Source of the DNA: Heterocephalus glaber
Lineage: Eukaryota; Chordata; Mammalia; Rodentia; Bathyergidae
Length of the DNA stretch: 64,000 bases
Direction of reading: 5' to 3'
Assembly: GCF_000247695.1 (NCBI RefSeq)
Contig: NW_004624784.1
Span: 15,115,228 to 15,179,227, forward strand
Shown piece after piece: positions 41,321 to 52,589 of the stretch. The notes under the pieces are model-generated. The model ran no database searches, was not told the DNA's origin, and worked only from the letters and a program-made list of their open reading frames with translations. Every line of letters starts with the position of its first letter. The stretch's first letter is position 1. A program made the translations under genes and the position numbers.

Positions 41321-43074
41321 CATGATCCCTTCTGTTCTTCCTCCAATGTGCCTCATAAAAGCTCTCACAAAAAGTGCCCACAGCCCCATGCTAGGAGGGC
41401 AGGGCTCTAGATGGACTTATCTCCCAGAAGCTTAGCTAAGTCCCCGGGGGGCCAGGAATATGAGTGGTAGAAGAAGGGAGAAGGGGAGAAAAAGGCCAGA
41501 GAATGCACTTCCTGGACAGTCAGGCCTTTTCTACATAGCTGGGCTAGTGCTCTCTCCCACTCAGCCCTGAGCCCGCCTCAGAGCAGCTTCCAGCTCCAAG
41601 GCTACATTTCTATCTGCATTCATGGCACCCTCCTAGCTCAGTGCCCACAGCCAGCCCCACCCCTGGCCTCTGAGCTCACACAGCCTGCGCACCTGTCCCG
41701 GGGATCTCACTTCTGTTCTTTGGATCTCATCCACCTTTCCAGTCCTTCCTCTCTGCTACCCATGGAATCTCCCTGACTTTAACCCTTAGACACTCCTCCC
41801 TCCCCTCTGCAGCTGCCTCAGACTCATCACAAAGCAGGTGGGGGTGGCAAAGGAGAGTGCGTAGCTTAGAAAAGCCATCATATTTTATCATTTTGGTACA
41901 TAAACCTGCCCACAGTAAAGTTAACAAACTGTTCTTGAGCAGTAGAATTATACCCTAGACAATAAGAGAAAGCATTAAATGAGTCAAGGGTTAAAAAAAT
42001 TTCAAGAATCTGTGCTTTAATTGATGAACCTCTTCCTCAAGTGACCTTCTCCGGGCTCTTGCTCCTTTCTCAAGGCACTCTTGAGGTTCTCCTGTCTTCC
42101 ACGCCAGGTATTTGTATATTGATCTGGGCCAGCACTGGGTCACAGGAGCGCTGCCTGCCAGCGCTGGGAGGGCCTGGGGAGATCAGCCACAGCGGGGATC
42201 CACCACCTGCTGTTGAGAGCTGCTTGTGAGTGATGGGGTTCGCCTTTGCAGGGTGCTCCCGAGGTGATGAAGAATTTGGGTTTGAGAGCTATCACCCTTG
42301 CCTTTCTTTTTTATTCAAGAAAGCATTAAAGAAAGTGAATGAGTCTGGAACAAAGAGGTCATTGCTTGGCTTTTCAAAGACCTTAGTGAAATCGTGGTCT
42401 TGACAGCCTCATTTGTAGAGATAAAATGCTTTTCTACATTTAGGAAGCAATGCTGTGCATTACCAGAATAATGCTAGATGCTGGGTGTCTGAGCACAGGG
42501 CTGAGCTGGAGTGTGGTGAGGAGACTGAGGGAGAGCAGGCTCAGGTTTGATGTGCTTTGAATCCAGTGCCAGCATGATAACAGTATGGCTGGTGGTGGTG
42601 GGGTTGAATCAGTGTCCCTAGTCCAACACTGATAGCCTATGTTTGACACAGCAGAAGGCCCAGCATTTCCCCCGTGTCCCAGAATGGGATGGCAGATAGA
42701 ATTAGTGCAGGGAAGAACCCTGAGGTCAGGATGAGGAAGCCATGTGAGCCGAGGTAATAGCAATGGCTGGGGACTTCATCTGGGGGTGTAATTGGGATCT
42801 CAGAAAAGGTCAGGTAAGGCCAGAGACCACTAGGCTGGATACTCAGACAGATAGGGATGTCTCACTGAGGCTGACAGTTACCAGAGGGCTGCAGGAGGGC
42901 TAGGGGCTCCTCTGGCAGTCCAAAGCCATCCAAAGAAAGAGGATGGAAGAAAAGGCCCTAAGAGGGACTTTGATCCTCATGACTATCTCACAGAAAAGGT
43001 TTTAAACCAAGATACTATTTCCTGCCAAGTTAATCTCCCACCAAGCTCTTTAGGAGTGGAGAACCAGGGTCAAG
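41321..43074. other. Unassigned sequence
   Basis: No gene or confident repeat. A C/T-rich L2-like part lies at 41560-41840, too weak to call. Frames up to 107 residues have no domain. Confidence 0.4.
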
Positions 43075-43085
43075 AAGTGATTAGT

Positions 43086-43242
43086 AGCTGGACATGGTGG
43101 TGCCTATCTGTAATCCAGCACTGTGGAAAACTTAGCAACTTAGTGAGACCCTTTCTCAAAATAAAAAATAAAAAAAGGACTGGGAGCATAAATCAGTGTG
43201 AAGGCCCTGGGTTCAATCCCCAGTCCTGAAAGAAAAAAAAAA
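43086..43242 (+). mobile_element. B1-ID dimeric SINE with perfect target duplication
   Basis: The B1 half ('agctggacatggtggtgcct', 'gtaatccagcactgtgg') is deleted in its middle, then joined by an A-rich linker to an ID half ('ggactgggagcataaatcag', 'ccctgggttcaatccccagt') and a poly-A tail. 'aagtgattagt' is duplicated perfectly at 43075-43085 and 43243-43253. A relatively young insertion. Confidence 0.92.
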
Positions 43243-43269
43243 AAGTGATTAGTTACAGAAATTAAAGTT

Positions 43270-43480
43270 ACTTCGTCTTACCCATGTGAGTTGTTGGGTA
43301 TAAATTGCACCCTGTGCTGTGGTAATTATAATGTTGATGAGGTATGACATAGAACTTCAGGGTGCTATGGGAAAGTGCAGTGGGAGATCTGACCTAATTT
43401 GGGGGATCAGGGAGGACTGCCTGAGGAGGTGCTGGTTAAACGGAACCCTAGAAGCTGTGTAGAAGTTAGGGATGCAAACG
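43270..43480 (-). repeat. Possible L2 fragment, antisense
   Basis: 'gggtgctatgggaaagtgca', 'gggaggactgcctgaggagg' and 'gctggttaaacggaacccta' weakly follow antisense L2. Confidence 0.4.
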
Positions 43481-43769
43481 CTGGCAATAGTCTAAGGAGT
43501 GGGTGACTCTTGCTTCTTTATCCTATATGAAACAACTTCCAGAGACTCCCACATAGGCTGCCCCACTCCTATCCAGGGCAGGAGAAGTGGGGGACATTTC
43601 CCAGAGGTACAGAGGGCTGCCTTTTTTGCTCTTTGCAGGAAAGGGGTAGATGTGGGGTAAGCCAGGGTCTGAGCCTCCAGCCAGGCATCCCGACAGTTTG
43701 TTCTTCCTCATTTTTGTCCCTCGGCCTTCCAGTTAGCTGTAGCCCCATCACCTCAAGAAAGCTCCTAGG

Positions 43770-43861
43770 GGGCCGGGGATTTAGCTCAGTGGTTTTGCCG
43801 CCTGCTGTGCAAGTGCAAGGACCCGACTTTGATCCCCGGTACCACAAAAAAAAAACCAAAA
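43770..43861 (+). mobile_element. ID-type SINE with 15-base perfect target duplication
   Basis: The body 'gccggggatttagctcagtg', 'gttttgccgcctgctgtgca', 'aggacccgactttgatcccc' and 'ggtaccac' is followed by an A-rich tail. 'aagaaagctcctagg' is repeated exactly at 43755-43769 and 43862-43876. This is the cleanest insertion in the window. Confidence 0.95.
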
Positions 43862-45484
43862 AAGAAAGCTCCTAGGCCTTGGCCATCCAAGTAGGTGACT
43901 CAGCCTCCATGCCCCCTGCCAGTCCTTATGCCCTGCTATTCAGCCAGGAGCTGGTGCATAGTGTTGGTGGCTCAGCTTAATGGCCAGGAAAGAAGGCATT
44001 CACTCGACTTCCGCCTGCTGGCTGAGAGCCTGTGCGGAGGAAGCCCATTAGTGACCACGATTCATGTGCCAGCCTCAATTAGCCCAAGCAGGAGCACAGG
44101 GCAGTGTGGGCCATGGGTCTGCAGCTGGGCAGGATAGAGCAGGGCTCCCTTCCCTGTACTCTGGGGTCCCTGCAAGGGCTGGAGACCCAGGACAGGCCAG
44201 GGCTGGGAGGATAGAAAGCATTTTGGGGCATCAATAGGGAGAGGCAAGAAAGAAAATCAGGTCTTACCTTACTCTTCACTCTTGCTTTGAAAGAGCAAAA
44301 GTTCTTGTTCACTGAAACCCTCTGAGTCCAAGCTGGGTAAAGGACAGGCACTGCAGTCAAAAGTGCAGAGGAGAGCTGGCCAGGAAGTGGGTGGTCAGGC
44401 TGGTGGGAAACAAGGGAAGGAGAGAGCACTGAGGCCTGGCCTGACCACATCCCTGGGGAATAGGGGAGCCCTGTCAGTGAGCTGGCCACAGGCAGGGTCT
44501 GTGAGGGGCATCTGCAGGCAGCCCCATGCTGATGGTTCATATTGGGTGTGTGGGGGCTGAGGCCATGGTCCAGAATCCCCTGGAAACATAGGGATCGTCT
44601 ATATAGGCTCTCCTATATAGAGCACCCTGCAGAAGTGGTAGGAACAGTGAACCAGGCTCTGACTGCTGGTGAATTATTTTCTGAGGATGCTTGACCTTCC
44701 TAGAGCATGTGGGAGGGGGTTTCTGGATAATCTGTAAGACATTTGGTTAAACCTGAATTTCAGGTAGTCAACAAAATCTGCTAAGTACATGTACTCATGC
44801 AACTTTGGGGATATACATACGCTAAACAGTTATTCAGTGTTGGTCTGGGCAATGTATTTTTATTGGCAAAGTCTGGCAGTTTCTTCAGGGCATTTTCCAG
44901 AGGGTGATGAGGCATCCCCTCCTAGCACAGGGGACCAAATCCACTCCAGGTGCAAGGAGGCTGTAATGTCCTGACCTCTGACTCTGTCCTGAGTCTGTTT
45001 TGGGGGAGTGAGGATCTCTTTGGGAAGTTGCCTGAGATACTAGTTGACTTTGGTCAGTGCATTCCTTATACCAGCCATGGTGGGGAAGCTGCTTCCTCTT
45101 CTGCACTCTGGAGACAAGAGGGGCGGGGCTCAGAGCATCTGTAATATCTCCATGCTCTGCTGCCCTCCCTCTATTAGCCCTGGAGAGGGCAGGCTTTATT
45201 CCCAAGAAGGTTTCTGAGTGCTTTTCCTCTTCTGGAGCACAGATTTTCCCCTTCCTTGTCCTCTGTGCTCAAAACATGACTCCCTTCTCTGAGAGTGCTT
45301 GATCACTGTGGATAACTTCTTGTCCTGTGACTTCATTCCTCTGCAGACCATCCTCTCTGTGAGAGTCCACGGTTGACTTTGAGGAGATAAAGACTTACTG
45401 GACCAAGATGTTTGGGGTGTCTCAGGAAAAAATGGAACTGGGGAGAACAGAGTGCTCAGATTCAGTTCCTCTCCTTCCTTTTCT
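43862..45484. other. Unassigned sequence
   Basis: No gene. A 9-base perfect inverted repeat with a 4-base loop occurs at 44599-44620 (CTATATAGG/CCTATATAG). Frames are domainless. Confidence 0.4.
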
Positions 45485-45570
45485 TTTATCCATCCAGAGG
45501 GAACTAGTGACCTGCCTAAAATCACAGAGCTGGTTAGGGGCAGAACAAAGACTGAAACTTGCATCCCTTG
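45485..45570 (-). repeat. MIR fragment, antisense
   Basis: 'gtgacctgcctaaaatcaca', 'gagctggttaggggcagaac' and 'aaagactgaaacttgcatcc' match the reversed MIR core. Confidence 0.6.
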
Positions 45571-46689
45571 AATATGAAAGCATCAAATTTCTTGCAATTT
45601 AAATTCCAGCAGAGCCAGTGTGGAGTGGCTGGCAGAGGGCATCTGGTGGACCCTTAACTGCTGCCCAAGCCTGGGCATCCACAGCTTTTGTCTCCATCCC
45701 CCACACCCACTTTGTACCAACCACAAGAGGCTGCATCCTCTCCTCTGTCCACTGAACATAATAGAGGGCCAGGCACAGAGCCAGGACCTGCTTGCAGCTG
45801 CCCGGGATGTCAGTCTAAGTTGGACGCTGAAATATGGTGCATGCACAAGCTAGAAAGGACCTCGTGGATCTGTGCTTCTCTTAGGGAGGTGTATAGTTGG
45901 AACACTTTTGGAATATGCTTGGGGTCCAGGTGAGCACTCAAAGGGTGCTGTTTGAGTAGCAATAGCTGATCCTTCAACTGCTTTTGGGGGTGAAGGGCCA
46001 ACTAGTTGCTGGTTCTTGCTTTGGTTTGTGGGTGCAGAGTGTATGTTTGGGGCCAGAGCTAGACTGCTCAGGACATAGGGGAGAGGTCATATCCTGTTAC
46101 CTACAGCCTCATCTTAACTCTTCCCCATATAGCTCCCTCACCCTCCCATACAAGGTACCCTTTAAGAACAAGCTTCATGACATTTCCTCTTAAAGGTCTT
46201 CTGAGCCTCTCTATCCTGTCTGGGGAGACCCTCGACCTGGGACAAGCTGGTCATGCCCAAGTCATACTCATGGAATGTGATCCAAAGTGCTCAGGCTCCC
46301 ACTCTCCCCATTAAGGTTAATGGCTTCACCATGCACCTGGTGTCCAAGATCAAAACTCTTAGTTCTCTTTGCCTCTCTCCCCCGCCAGTCTCTGTCAGGC
46401 CCCACTATTCAACCAGCCATCAGGCCTAATTAATTCTAACTCTTACGGATGTCCCTGGTAGGTCCTGTTCCTCTTTTACCCACACATTGAAATTTTCCTT
46501 AGTGCTTTCCGGAATGTCATGACAAGATTATTTGTGAAGCTTCAAGCTGTCTGCCTCCTTTTCCAGACTGCAGACTGATGGATCAGGAGGCCGGGGCTGT
46601 CTGTCTGGGGAAAGACAAGTCTCCAGTGCCTAGCAACGCTTGACTTGATGGGGGATCCGTGTTGCTGGTTGAACTGTATTGTTGTATTT
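45571..46689. other. Unassigned sequence
   Basis: No gene or confident repeat recognised. Confidence 0.4.
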
Positions 46690-47030
46690 TCAGTCCTTCA
46701 AAGAGCCGCACTCACCCACCTCCCATACCTCATCTGGTTACCTGACCCTTGTCCTGTCACCTTGTACAGAAGAAGTCCTCCTGAACCCTGGATCAGGTCA
46801 GCCCCTGAGTCACATGTTCTGCAGCACTGCATGATTCTTCTGTTATTGAGCTCACTGGAGTTGAGCATCAGCACACACCTTCCCAATGGTCTGCTGAGGT
46901 CTGCCTCCCTTCCAGGGTGTAAGCTCCAAGTGTGAGCCCAGGCACTGTGTCTGCTTTGGTCATTTTTGCCCTTTCGTTGCCTGGAGCATAGTAAGAGCTA
47001 AATAGACATTCAGTAAGTGAGGAGATGATT
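46690..47030 (+). repeat. L2 LINE 3' end, sense
   Basis: 'ccagggtgtaagctccaagt', 'caggcactgtgtctgctttg', 'tcgttgcctggagcatagta' and 'agagctaaatagacattcag' show the complete L2 tail order. The upstream part is C/T-rich as expected. Confidence 0.78.
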
Positions 47031-47744
47031 CAAGAATAACGAATGAAGAAGAGATTTGCAAACTGTGAAGTTCTTGGAGTGGTTGTGCACTTTTCTGGGA
47101 GTTCCCATCTCATCTGACATCTGCCATATAGATCCCTACATGGGGACTGATTCCAAGTGTCTTTGACATGGGCAAAGAAAGGACATGGATATTTAGAGAT
47201 GGCCCAAAGTAAGCCTGATAACTTCTTCTCCCATCCCTCTCTGAACCAGAAACAATGACTGGATGCAGTCTGTGTAACTGTCATAGGTCAGTGCATTTTA
47301 TACATGTGTGTAAGTTTCAGCCTACTAGAGTCTCTGCAGAGTCTGTGTGCTTAAAGGAAATGGAAAATGACTCCATGCCTGGCTAGTGCTTTTTGCTGGA
47401 AGTGTTTTCCAGGCTGAAGGTGAAAGAGTGCATATGTCACCCAGGCAGAGGCCTCAGGAAGGATTTGAGGACTTCCCTCTCCTGATCAATCCCTCCAGAA
47501 AGGGTGACAGGAGGAGATAAACACCTCCACATGCCAAACCTGGCTATGTTGACTCTGCTCTGGGGAACAAGTGCAGATATAGGGGCAGATGTTTTATCTT
47601 TCCTGGTATCCTGGTGTTGAACAAGACCTTGGACATTTTGACTCAATTTCCCTTTTAGAGCAGGAATTCTTCCAGAAGCCACCCTAGCAGATTTCACACA
47701 ACCAGCACTGTAAGGGGCTTTGGACACTGAGGTTGTTATCTAGT
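47031..47744. other. Unassigned sequence
   Basis: Nothing confidently recognised. Confidence 0.4.
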
Positions 47745-47840
47745 ATGGTTTGGATACTTGCAGAGATGAGAAGTTCACTACATTGTAATGTTGAACAGCT
47801 TATAGTTAGTTCTCTCTTTTCCTGAGACTATTGTACCTTC
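47745..47840 (-). repeat. Possible L3/CR1-type fragment, antisense
   Basis: 'cttgcagagatgagaagttc', 'actacattgtaatgttgaac' and 'agcttatagttagttctctc' recall the antisense end of L3/CR1-type LINEs. Short and uncertain. Confidence 0.35.
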
Positions 47841-48240
47841 TGACCTTTGTTGCCCCTGGCTCTGCCCACAGAATAATGAGCCTACTGGTTTGATTCTCCA
47901 GCATTGCCCAGGCATAACCTGCTTCCCTTTGCCTGGGATCCTGTCTCCCAGACCCCTCTCCCTCTGTGGAGATTGGAGAGGGGCTAATCTGCAGGGCTGG
48001 GCAGGGGTAGAAGGTTCCTGTATAGATCTCTTGTCCATTGCTCCATCCCCCACCCCACAGAGGGGCCCTCCTCCTGTGTGCCCTCAACCCCTCATGACTG
48101 TCACCCATCTATGACTTAGGTAAATGCATGTCACCCAGAGGACAGAAACATTTGATTGCTGGGATAAAGACTTTCTTTTCTTAAGCTTTTCAAAGAGTGA
48201 GTCATGATTGGCCTAAAAATAGCCTGTGGAAATCAGAAGA

Positions 48241-48242
<2 letters not shown>
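47841..48242. other. Unassigned sequence with AP-1/MEF2 motif cluster
   Basis: No repeat. Its end holds a compact group of motifs listed separately, directly before a CA repeat. Confidence 0.4.
48198..48222 (+). promoter_or_regulatory. Candidate AP-1, inverted CCAAT and MEF2 motif cluster
   Basis: Within 25 bases: TGAGTCA (AP-1, 48198-48204), ATTGG (inverted CCAAT, 48207-48211) and CTAAAAATAG (an exact MEF2 consensus, 48213-48222). Regulatory use is inferred from sequence only. Chance occurrence is possible. Confidence 0.35.

Positions 48243-48281
<39 letters not shown>
48243..48281 (+). repeat. (CA)n microsatellite
   Basis: About 19 uninterrupted CA units. Confidence 0.97.
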
Positions 48282-48283
<2 letters not shown>

Positions 48284-48829
48284 TACTAAATACCCAGAGT
48301 ACCTAATTATAGGAGAAAGGAAACGCTTTGGCAGAATTAGGATTCCAGTGATATTTTCATATTTTCTTTGAATCTAACATTGTGCATAGAAAGTGAAATA
48401 CATTCGGCAATGTTAATAAATTTTCTGGAGACTCAGAGTCCCTGTCAAGCTATTTACAGTCTCCGTGGGCATTCCTGAGTTTGTGGCATTTGCACTAACT
48501 CTCCTCTATGCTTTTCCTTGGGCAACCCCTGTTCACCACCATAAATCTTCCAACAGGAGAATCAATCAGGCAGCCCATCACAGTTGCTCGGTCCATACAC
48601 TGAGCAAGCACCTTGGGGGAGGAAAGCTCCGTACAGGGTACCAAAGCAAGGTACCAAGGATACTGTATGGAGTAGATGGCTTGTGAGCCCATAGGAAAAA
48701 AGGAGCAATCACCAGGAATCATCCAAGGTTCACCAAATGCAAGTGCAGTCAAAACAAACTCTGCTCCAGCTGATGGATTTCTAGGCTGTTAGGCATATGG
48801 TATACTGTGGACATCGCAAATCTGGATTT
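48282..48829. other. Unassigned, moderately AT-rich sequence
   Basis: 48290-48440 has AT-rich, non-repetitive text ('ttcggcaatgttaataaatt') that may be conserved non-coding. No gene. Confidence 0.35.
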
Positions 48830-49450
48830 CAGCAAGGTGTTTTGTAAGACTTTGATGTAATTCTCAGGGACAAGATGGAGAAGGATGGGTCAGACAGTAA
48901 TAGAGTTAGATGGATTAGCAGACAAAGTGCAACATGAGCTAGTGGCAGAGGGAAGCTGCCAGGAGGCTAATGCAATCTTGTGCTATATTAATCGAAACAC
49001 GGAGCCCAAAAGAGAGGGGATGATGACATGCTCCTCTGTGCTTGGCAGGGGCTAGACCACATCTGGAGCACTGCATTTCATTCTGGGAGCCACCATCGAG
49101 CCAAGGAGTTGACAAATGGGATGGCATTTGGAGGAGGGGCATGGGACAGCTAAGGTCTTTGTACAATGCCACGTGACCAGTGGTTGAGGAAGCTGGGGAC
49201 CTTAAACCTGGAAGGCAGAACATTTAAGTGGATCCTGACAGCTGTTTTCAAATATTTAAAGGTCTTCTGTGGAAGACTGAGTGGAGATATTGGCTGCAAT
49301 GTCAGACAAACAGCATTTGACAGCCAGGTGGATTTTGGTTTGGTCCATGCTAACCAAGGAGAAGGGCAGGCTAGAAGCCCTCCGGGGGGCTTCCTGCCCC
49401 CCACCACCTGTGTGGACTTTCTCCTCTGCAAAAGAAACCAAGTCTGGGGC
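48830..49450 (+). repeat. L3/CR1-type LINE remnant, sense
   Basis: The wording follows the 3' part of a CR1/L3 reverse-transcriptase ORF and its tail: 'tttgtaagactttgatgtaa', 'ggacaagatggagaaggatg', 'tagatggattagcagacaaa', 'gaccacatctggagcactgc', 'tttcaaatatttaaaggtct' and 'gattttggtttggtcc'. The frame is broken by many stops. If correct, it is an unusually long (about 600 bases) ancient LINE remnant. Confidence 0.5.
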
Positions 49451-49624
49451 TTGGACTGTTGCCCTCTTCATTTTTCCACTTACCAAAGACAAGCGAAGCT
49501 GGGTGCTGAGCTTGGAGCATAGAGAGAGACAAGGTGCAGGACTGCCATCAAGGAGCTTCTATTTAAGTCAGATCTGGGAACATGAGTGACAAATATCCAG
49601 GCAGGAATTTCACCATTGTACAGA

Positions 49625-49760
49625 AGGAAGAGCACTAGATTGCAAGAAAAGAGGCTTGTTTGCTGTTCTTGTTCAGCTGCTAATGAGCTGTGTGACCTTG
49701 GGCAAACGATAGCATCTCTCTGTGCCTTGCATCAAGAGGAACTTCTATGACATGGCCCTC
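49625..49760 (+). repeat. MIR SINE, sense
   Basis: 'aagagcactagattgcaaga', 'atgagctgtgtgaccttggg', 'caaacgatagcatctctctg' and 'tgccttgcatcaagaggaac' follow MIR order. Confidence 0.7.
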
Positions 49761-49989
49761 AACCTTTGCAATGCACACTGACTAGCTGGGACACAGCTAA
49801 AGTGCAGCTTTCTGCCTGAGTGGCCTCAGTCATCCTGGAGTGGGGAGAGGAGGGGAGGTGTGGGTGATTCTTATTCAGTTGCTCCCTGCAAAGTATTGAC
49901 GGAGGGAGGAAATAAGGTGGCCTTTGAGAGGAGTCCTCAGTTTGCTGTTGAGAATGAGTGTGGACTGGCAGGGAGGTGACCAGTTAGGA
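49761..49989. other. Unassigned sequence
   Basis: Nothing recognised. Confidence 0.4.
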
Positions 49990-50290
49990 GTGTCTCAGTT
50001 GGTTCAGGGTGGGCAGCTCATAAACAATGAACATCTTGTTCTCACAGTTCTGGAGACTGGAAAGTTCAAGATCAAGGTGCTGGCAGATTCAGCGCCTGAT
50101 GGGGGCCTTCTGGTTCATGAAGAAAGGGTTCCCTTTTGTGAGTCTCATCCAGGAGGGCTCCTTCTAGACAACATAATCACCCAATCACTTCCCAAACGCC
50201 CCATCCCCTAACACCATCACCTTGGGGCGTGAGTTTCAGCCTACACACCTGGGAGAAAGAGGCAGGAGTGCACAACATTCAGTCCATTGC
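49990..50290 (-). mobile_element. MLT1/MaLR LTR, antisense
   Basis: 'tctcacagttctggagactg', 'gaaagttcaagatcaaggtg', 'tctggttcatgaagaaaggg', 'ataatcacccaatcacttcc' and 'gtgagtttcagcctacacac' match an antisense MLT1-like LTR. Confidence 0.7.
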
Positions 50291-50788
50291 AAGAGGCTAC
50301 TGCTGTGATCTGAGGAAGAAGAAAGGGCAGCCAGAGGTAGAGCAAGGAGGTCAAAGCCAGAGGAAGCTCTCCTTGGAGAGCAGGAGTAGTGAGTCTTGAC
50401 ATGTAGCAAGGAAGGGGAAACATGGCAGGCTGTCTGTGTAGAGCTTTACCACCGTGCTGCAGATGGGCTCTCCTTGAGATTGGCTGCCATGTATGGCCAA
50501 GTCCCAGCCGTGGACTGGAGATTCTGATCACAGATACTGCAACCTGGTGATGTGGTAGGGTGCTGGGTCTCCTCAGAGGACAGTCTCTGCTCACTAACTC
50601 CCTGCAAGTGGGGGCACTTCTTCTCTTGCCATGAGCTTCTGGGCAAAAGGTCCTAGCTGATGGGTCCTCACCCAAGCTAGTCCCACCACTTGGAGTTTCT
50701 CCTCTACCAACAATTCTCCCACTCCACCCTCCTCACTCCATCCCTCCCTCTCTTCACTCCCTTTCTCTCTCTCTCTTTCTCCCTCTCT
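50291..50788. other. Unassigned sequence ending in CT-rich tract
   Basis: No gene. From about 50700 the sequence becomes strongly C/T-biased and ends in a (CT)n-like run at the assembly gap. Confidence 0.45.
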
Positions 50789-50888
50789 NNNNNNNNNNNN
50801 NNNNNNNNNNNNNNNNNNNNNNNNNNNNNNNNNNNNNNNNNNNNNNNNNNNNNNNNNNNNNNNNNNNNNNNNNNNNNNNNNNNNNNNN
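50789..50888. other. Assembly gap (100 N)
   Basis: Exactly 100 unknown bases, flanked by CT-rich sequence on the left ('ctctttctccctctct') and 'cctccccttcctcctccagg' on the right. A round 100 is usually a placeholder of unknown true length. Translated frames through it are meaningless. Confidence 0.97.
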
Positions 50889-51884
50889 CCTCCCCTTCCT
50901 CCTCCAGGCAGCAACATCAGGGAAATAATGAGGTTGGGCAACGGGCGATACATGCGCCATCAGGGTGTAGAATGAAGACGGATGACTGTAGCTAAGAGAC
51001 AATTTGAAAAGGGATAAATACAGGCAACAAGTTATACACCACGGCAATTTGTAAAAAGCGTTAAAAACCTGCAGATGGGTTGTTTCACATCATCTCCTTT
51101 TCCATTTGCAGGCTGACAGGCCTGGGTAAACGACAGTGATGGATGGTTTGGAGTAGGGCCCCTTAATTTACCGCTCTGCCATTGATTAGTTTGGCTCACG
51201 CTGCACCCCAGGGTGGTAGACGTGACCTGTCTCCAAGAACCGAGAGCCAGCATTGGGCCTGTGGACTTGGAGGAGCCTCCGTGGAGATAGGATGGTGTGG
51301 AGGTGGGGAGTGGTGGGGCCGCCACGGGCTTGGCACTGGAGACCCAGAGACTGACACAGCAGCATGCGGTTTCTGCTGCAGAGAATTTAGTCGATCAGCC
51401 GAGATACCATGATGGAGGATCTAGCAGAGGTCAGAATCCAGAGTCCAGCCTTCCTGGCTTCCATGAGAGGCTGCCCCCACCACTGGCCTCATGGTCCTGA
51501 GCAGTGCGCAGCTAGCTATACACCTTTAAGCATTCCTTTACTGTTTGCTTTTTGACTCTATCCCAAGTGGCTTACTCAAAATGCACCAGAAGGGAATCTT
51601 TCACCAGGGTCTGGGTGGGAGGCAGAGACTCTGAGGGACAGGTGGTGGTCAGTGGGGAGAGGGTGATCCTAGACTGAGGTCAGAGCATGGGGGGAAGAGA
51701 GTAGAGGCAGAACGATGTGGAGATGATACAGAGGTAGGAAGAGACAGGCTGCAGGCTGCTGCAGAAGTGATAAAAAGATCAGGAGGCATCAAAGAATTTA
51801 GGGCAAGGTGAGAATTTATAATTCCCTATAGTGTACAAGAAATTAGAGAGAGAAGGAAGATTTCAGGAAGAGATATGTTGCTCT
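50889..51884. other. Unassigned sequence with possible conserved block
   Basis: 50900-51190 has mixed, low-CpG text with homeodomain-like AT words ('gataaatacaggcaacaagt', 'ccttaatttaccgctctgcc', 'attgattagtttggctcacg') and no repeat signature. This is the look of conserved non-coding DNA, but untested. The rest is unassigned. Confidence 0.35.
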
Positions 51885-52045
51885 ATTGGAAAAAGCATTA
51901 GAGTGGGATTTGGAAAACTTTGGTCTTTCCTCTGCTCCTCATAAGGCTCCCTGTTGGGTGCTGAGCGATGGTGGAAACCTCACTGGGCTTCTGCACCTTG
52001 AGTGTACAAAACGAAGTATGGAAAATTATAGGACCTCATGCCTGT
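51885..52045 (+). repeat. MIR fragment, sense
   Basis: 'agcattagagtgggatttgg', 'gtctttcctctgctcctcat', 'aacctcactgggcttctgca' and 'ccttgagtgtacaaaacgaa' follow MIR order. Confidence 0.5.
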
Positions 52046-52079
52046 AGTGTGTTTTGCCTTTTACAAAACTGTTGTTTTT

Positions 52080-52265
52080 CCTGCCATGGTCCCATTTGAT
52101 CCTCTGAACAATGCAGAGAGGGAAGAAAGCAGGTATTATTGTTCCCATTTTAAGGCTGAACAAATAAAGGCTCAGAGGGGTCATGCAATTTGGCCAAGGG
52201 CGCACAGCTTATAAGTGGCAAAGTCTGAACTCAGGCTCAAATCTCTGCCTCTATTATGCCAAATA
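52080..52265 (-). repeat. MIR SINE, antisense, well preserved
   Basis: The full reversed MIR core: 'ccatttgatcctctgaacaa', 'tgttcccattttaaggctga', 'aataaaggctcagaggggtc', 'tggccaagggcgcacagctt' and 'agtctgaactcaggctcaaa'. It is one of the clearest MIRs in the window and lies just after a MIR of opposite orientation. Confidence 0.78.
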
Positions 52266-52589
52266 GCCACATGGCTGTGGGCCTCAGTCCTTATAGAGAA
52301 GCAGACTAATGAAGTGCAGATTAAACAAATTTTCAATAAACCCTTGCCTACAGTTTAATCTTTAGAACAAAATATGTTGTTATAAAAACTAGGCAGTCAT
52401 TGCCTGCTGGTTCATGAGTCTGATGGCCCTGAAGTGGCTCAGTCTTGTCAGAAGGATGATGAGAATACAGATCATGACTGGTTTCCTTGGAAACTGAACA
52501 CGAAATGAGATGACCATTTTGGAACCTAGTCTCCTTACCCTGTGCTTACTCCCTGAAGAGTTGTTCTTTACGATCCAGTTCAGAGGCCC

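Noticed and set aside
43770..43861. tRNA-like sequence with box A and box B
   Set aside because: It is the tRNA-derived body of an ID SINE with a poly-A tail and target duplication, not a tRNA gene.
50594..51047. Open frames reading through the N block
   Set aside because: The middle is unknown sequence, so these frames are artefacts.
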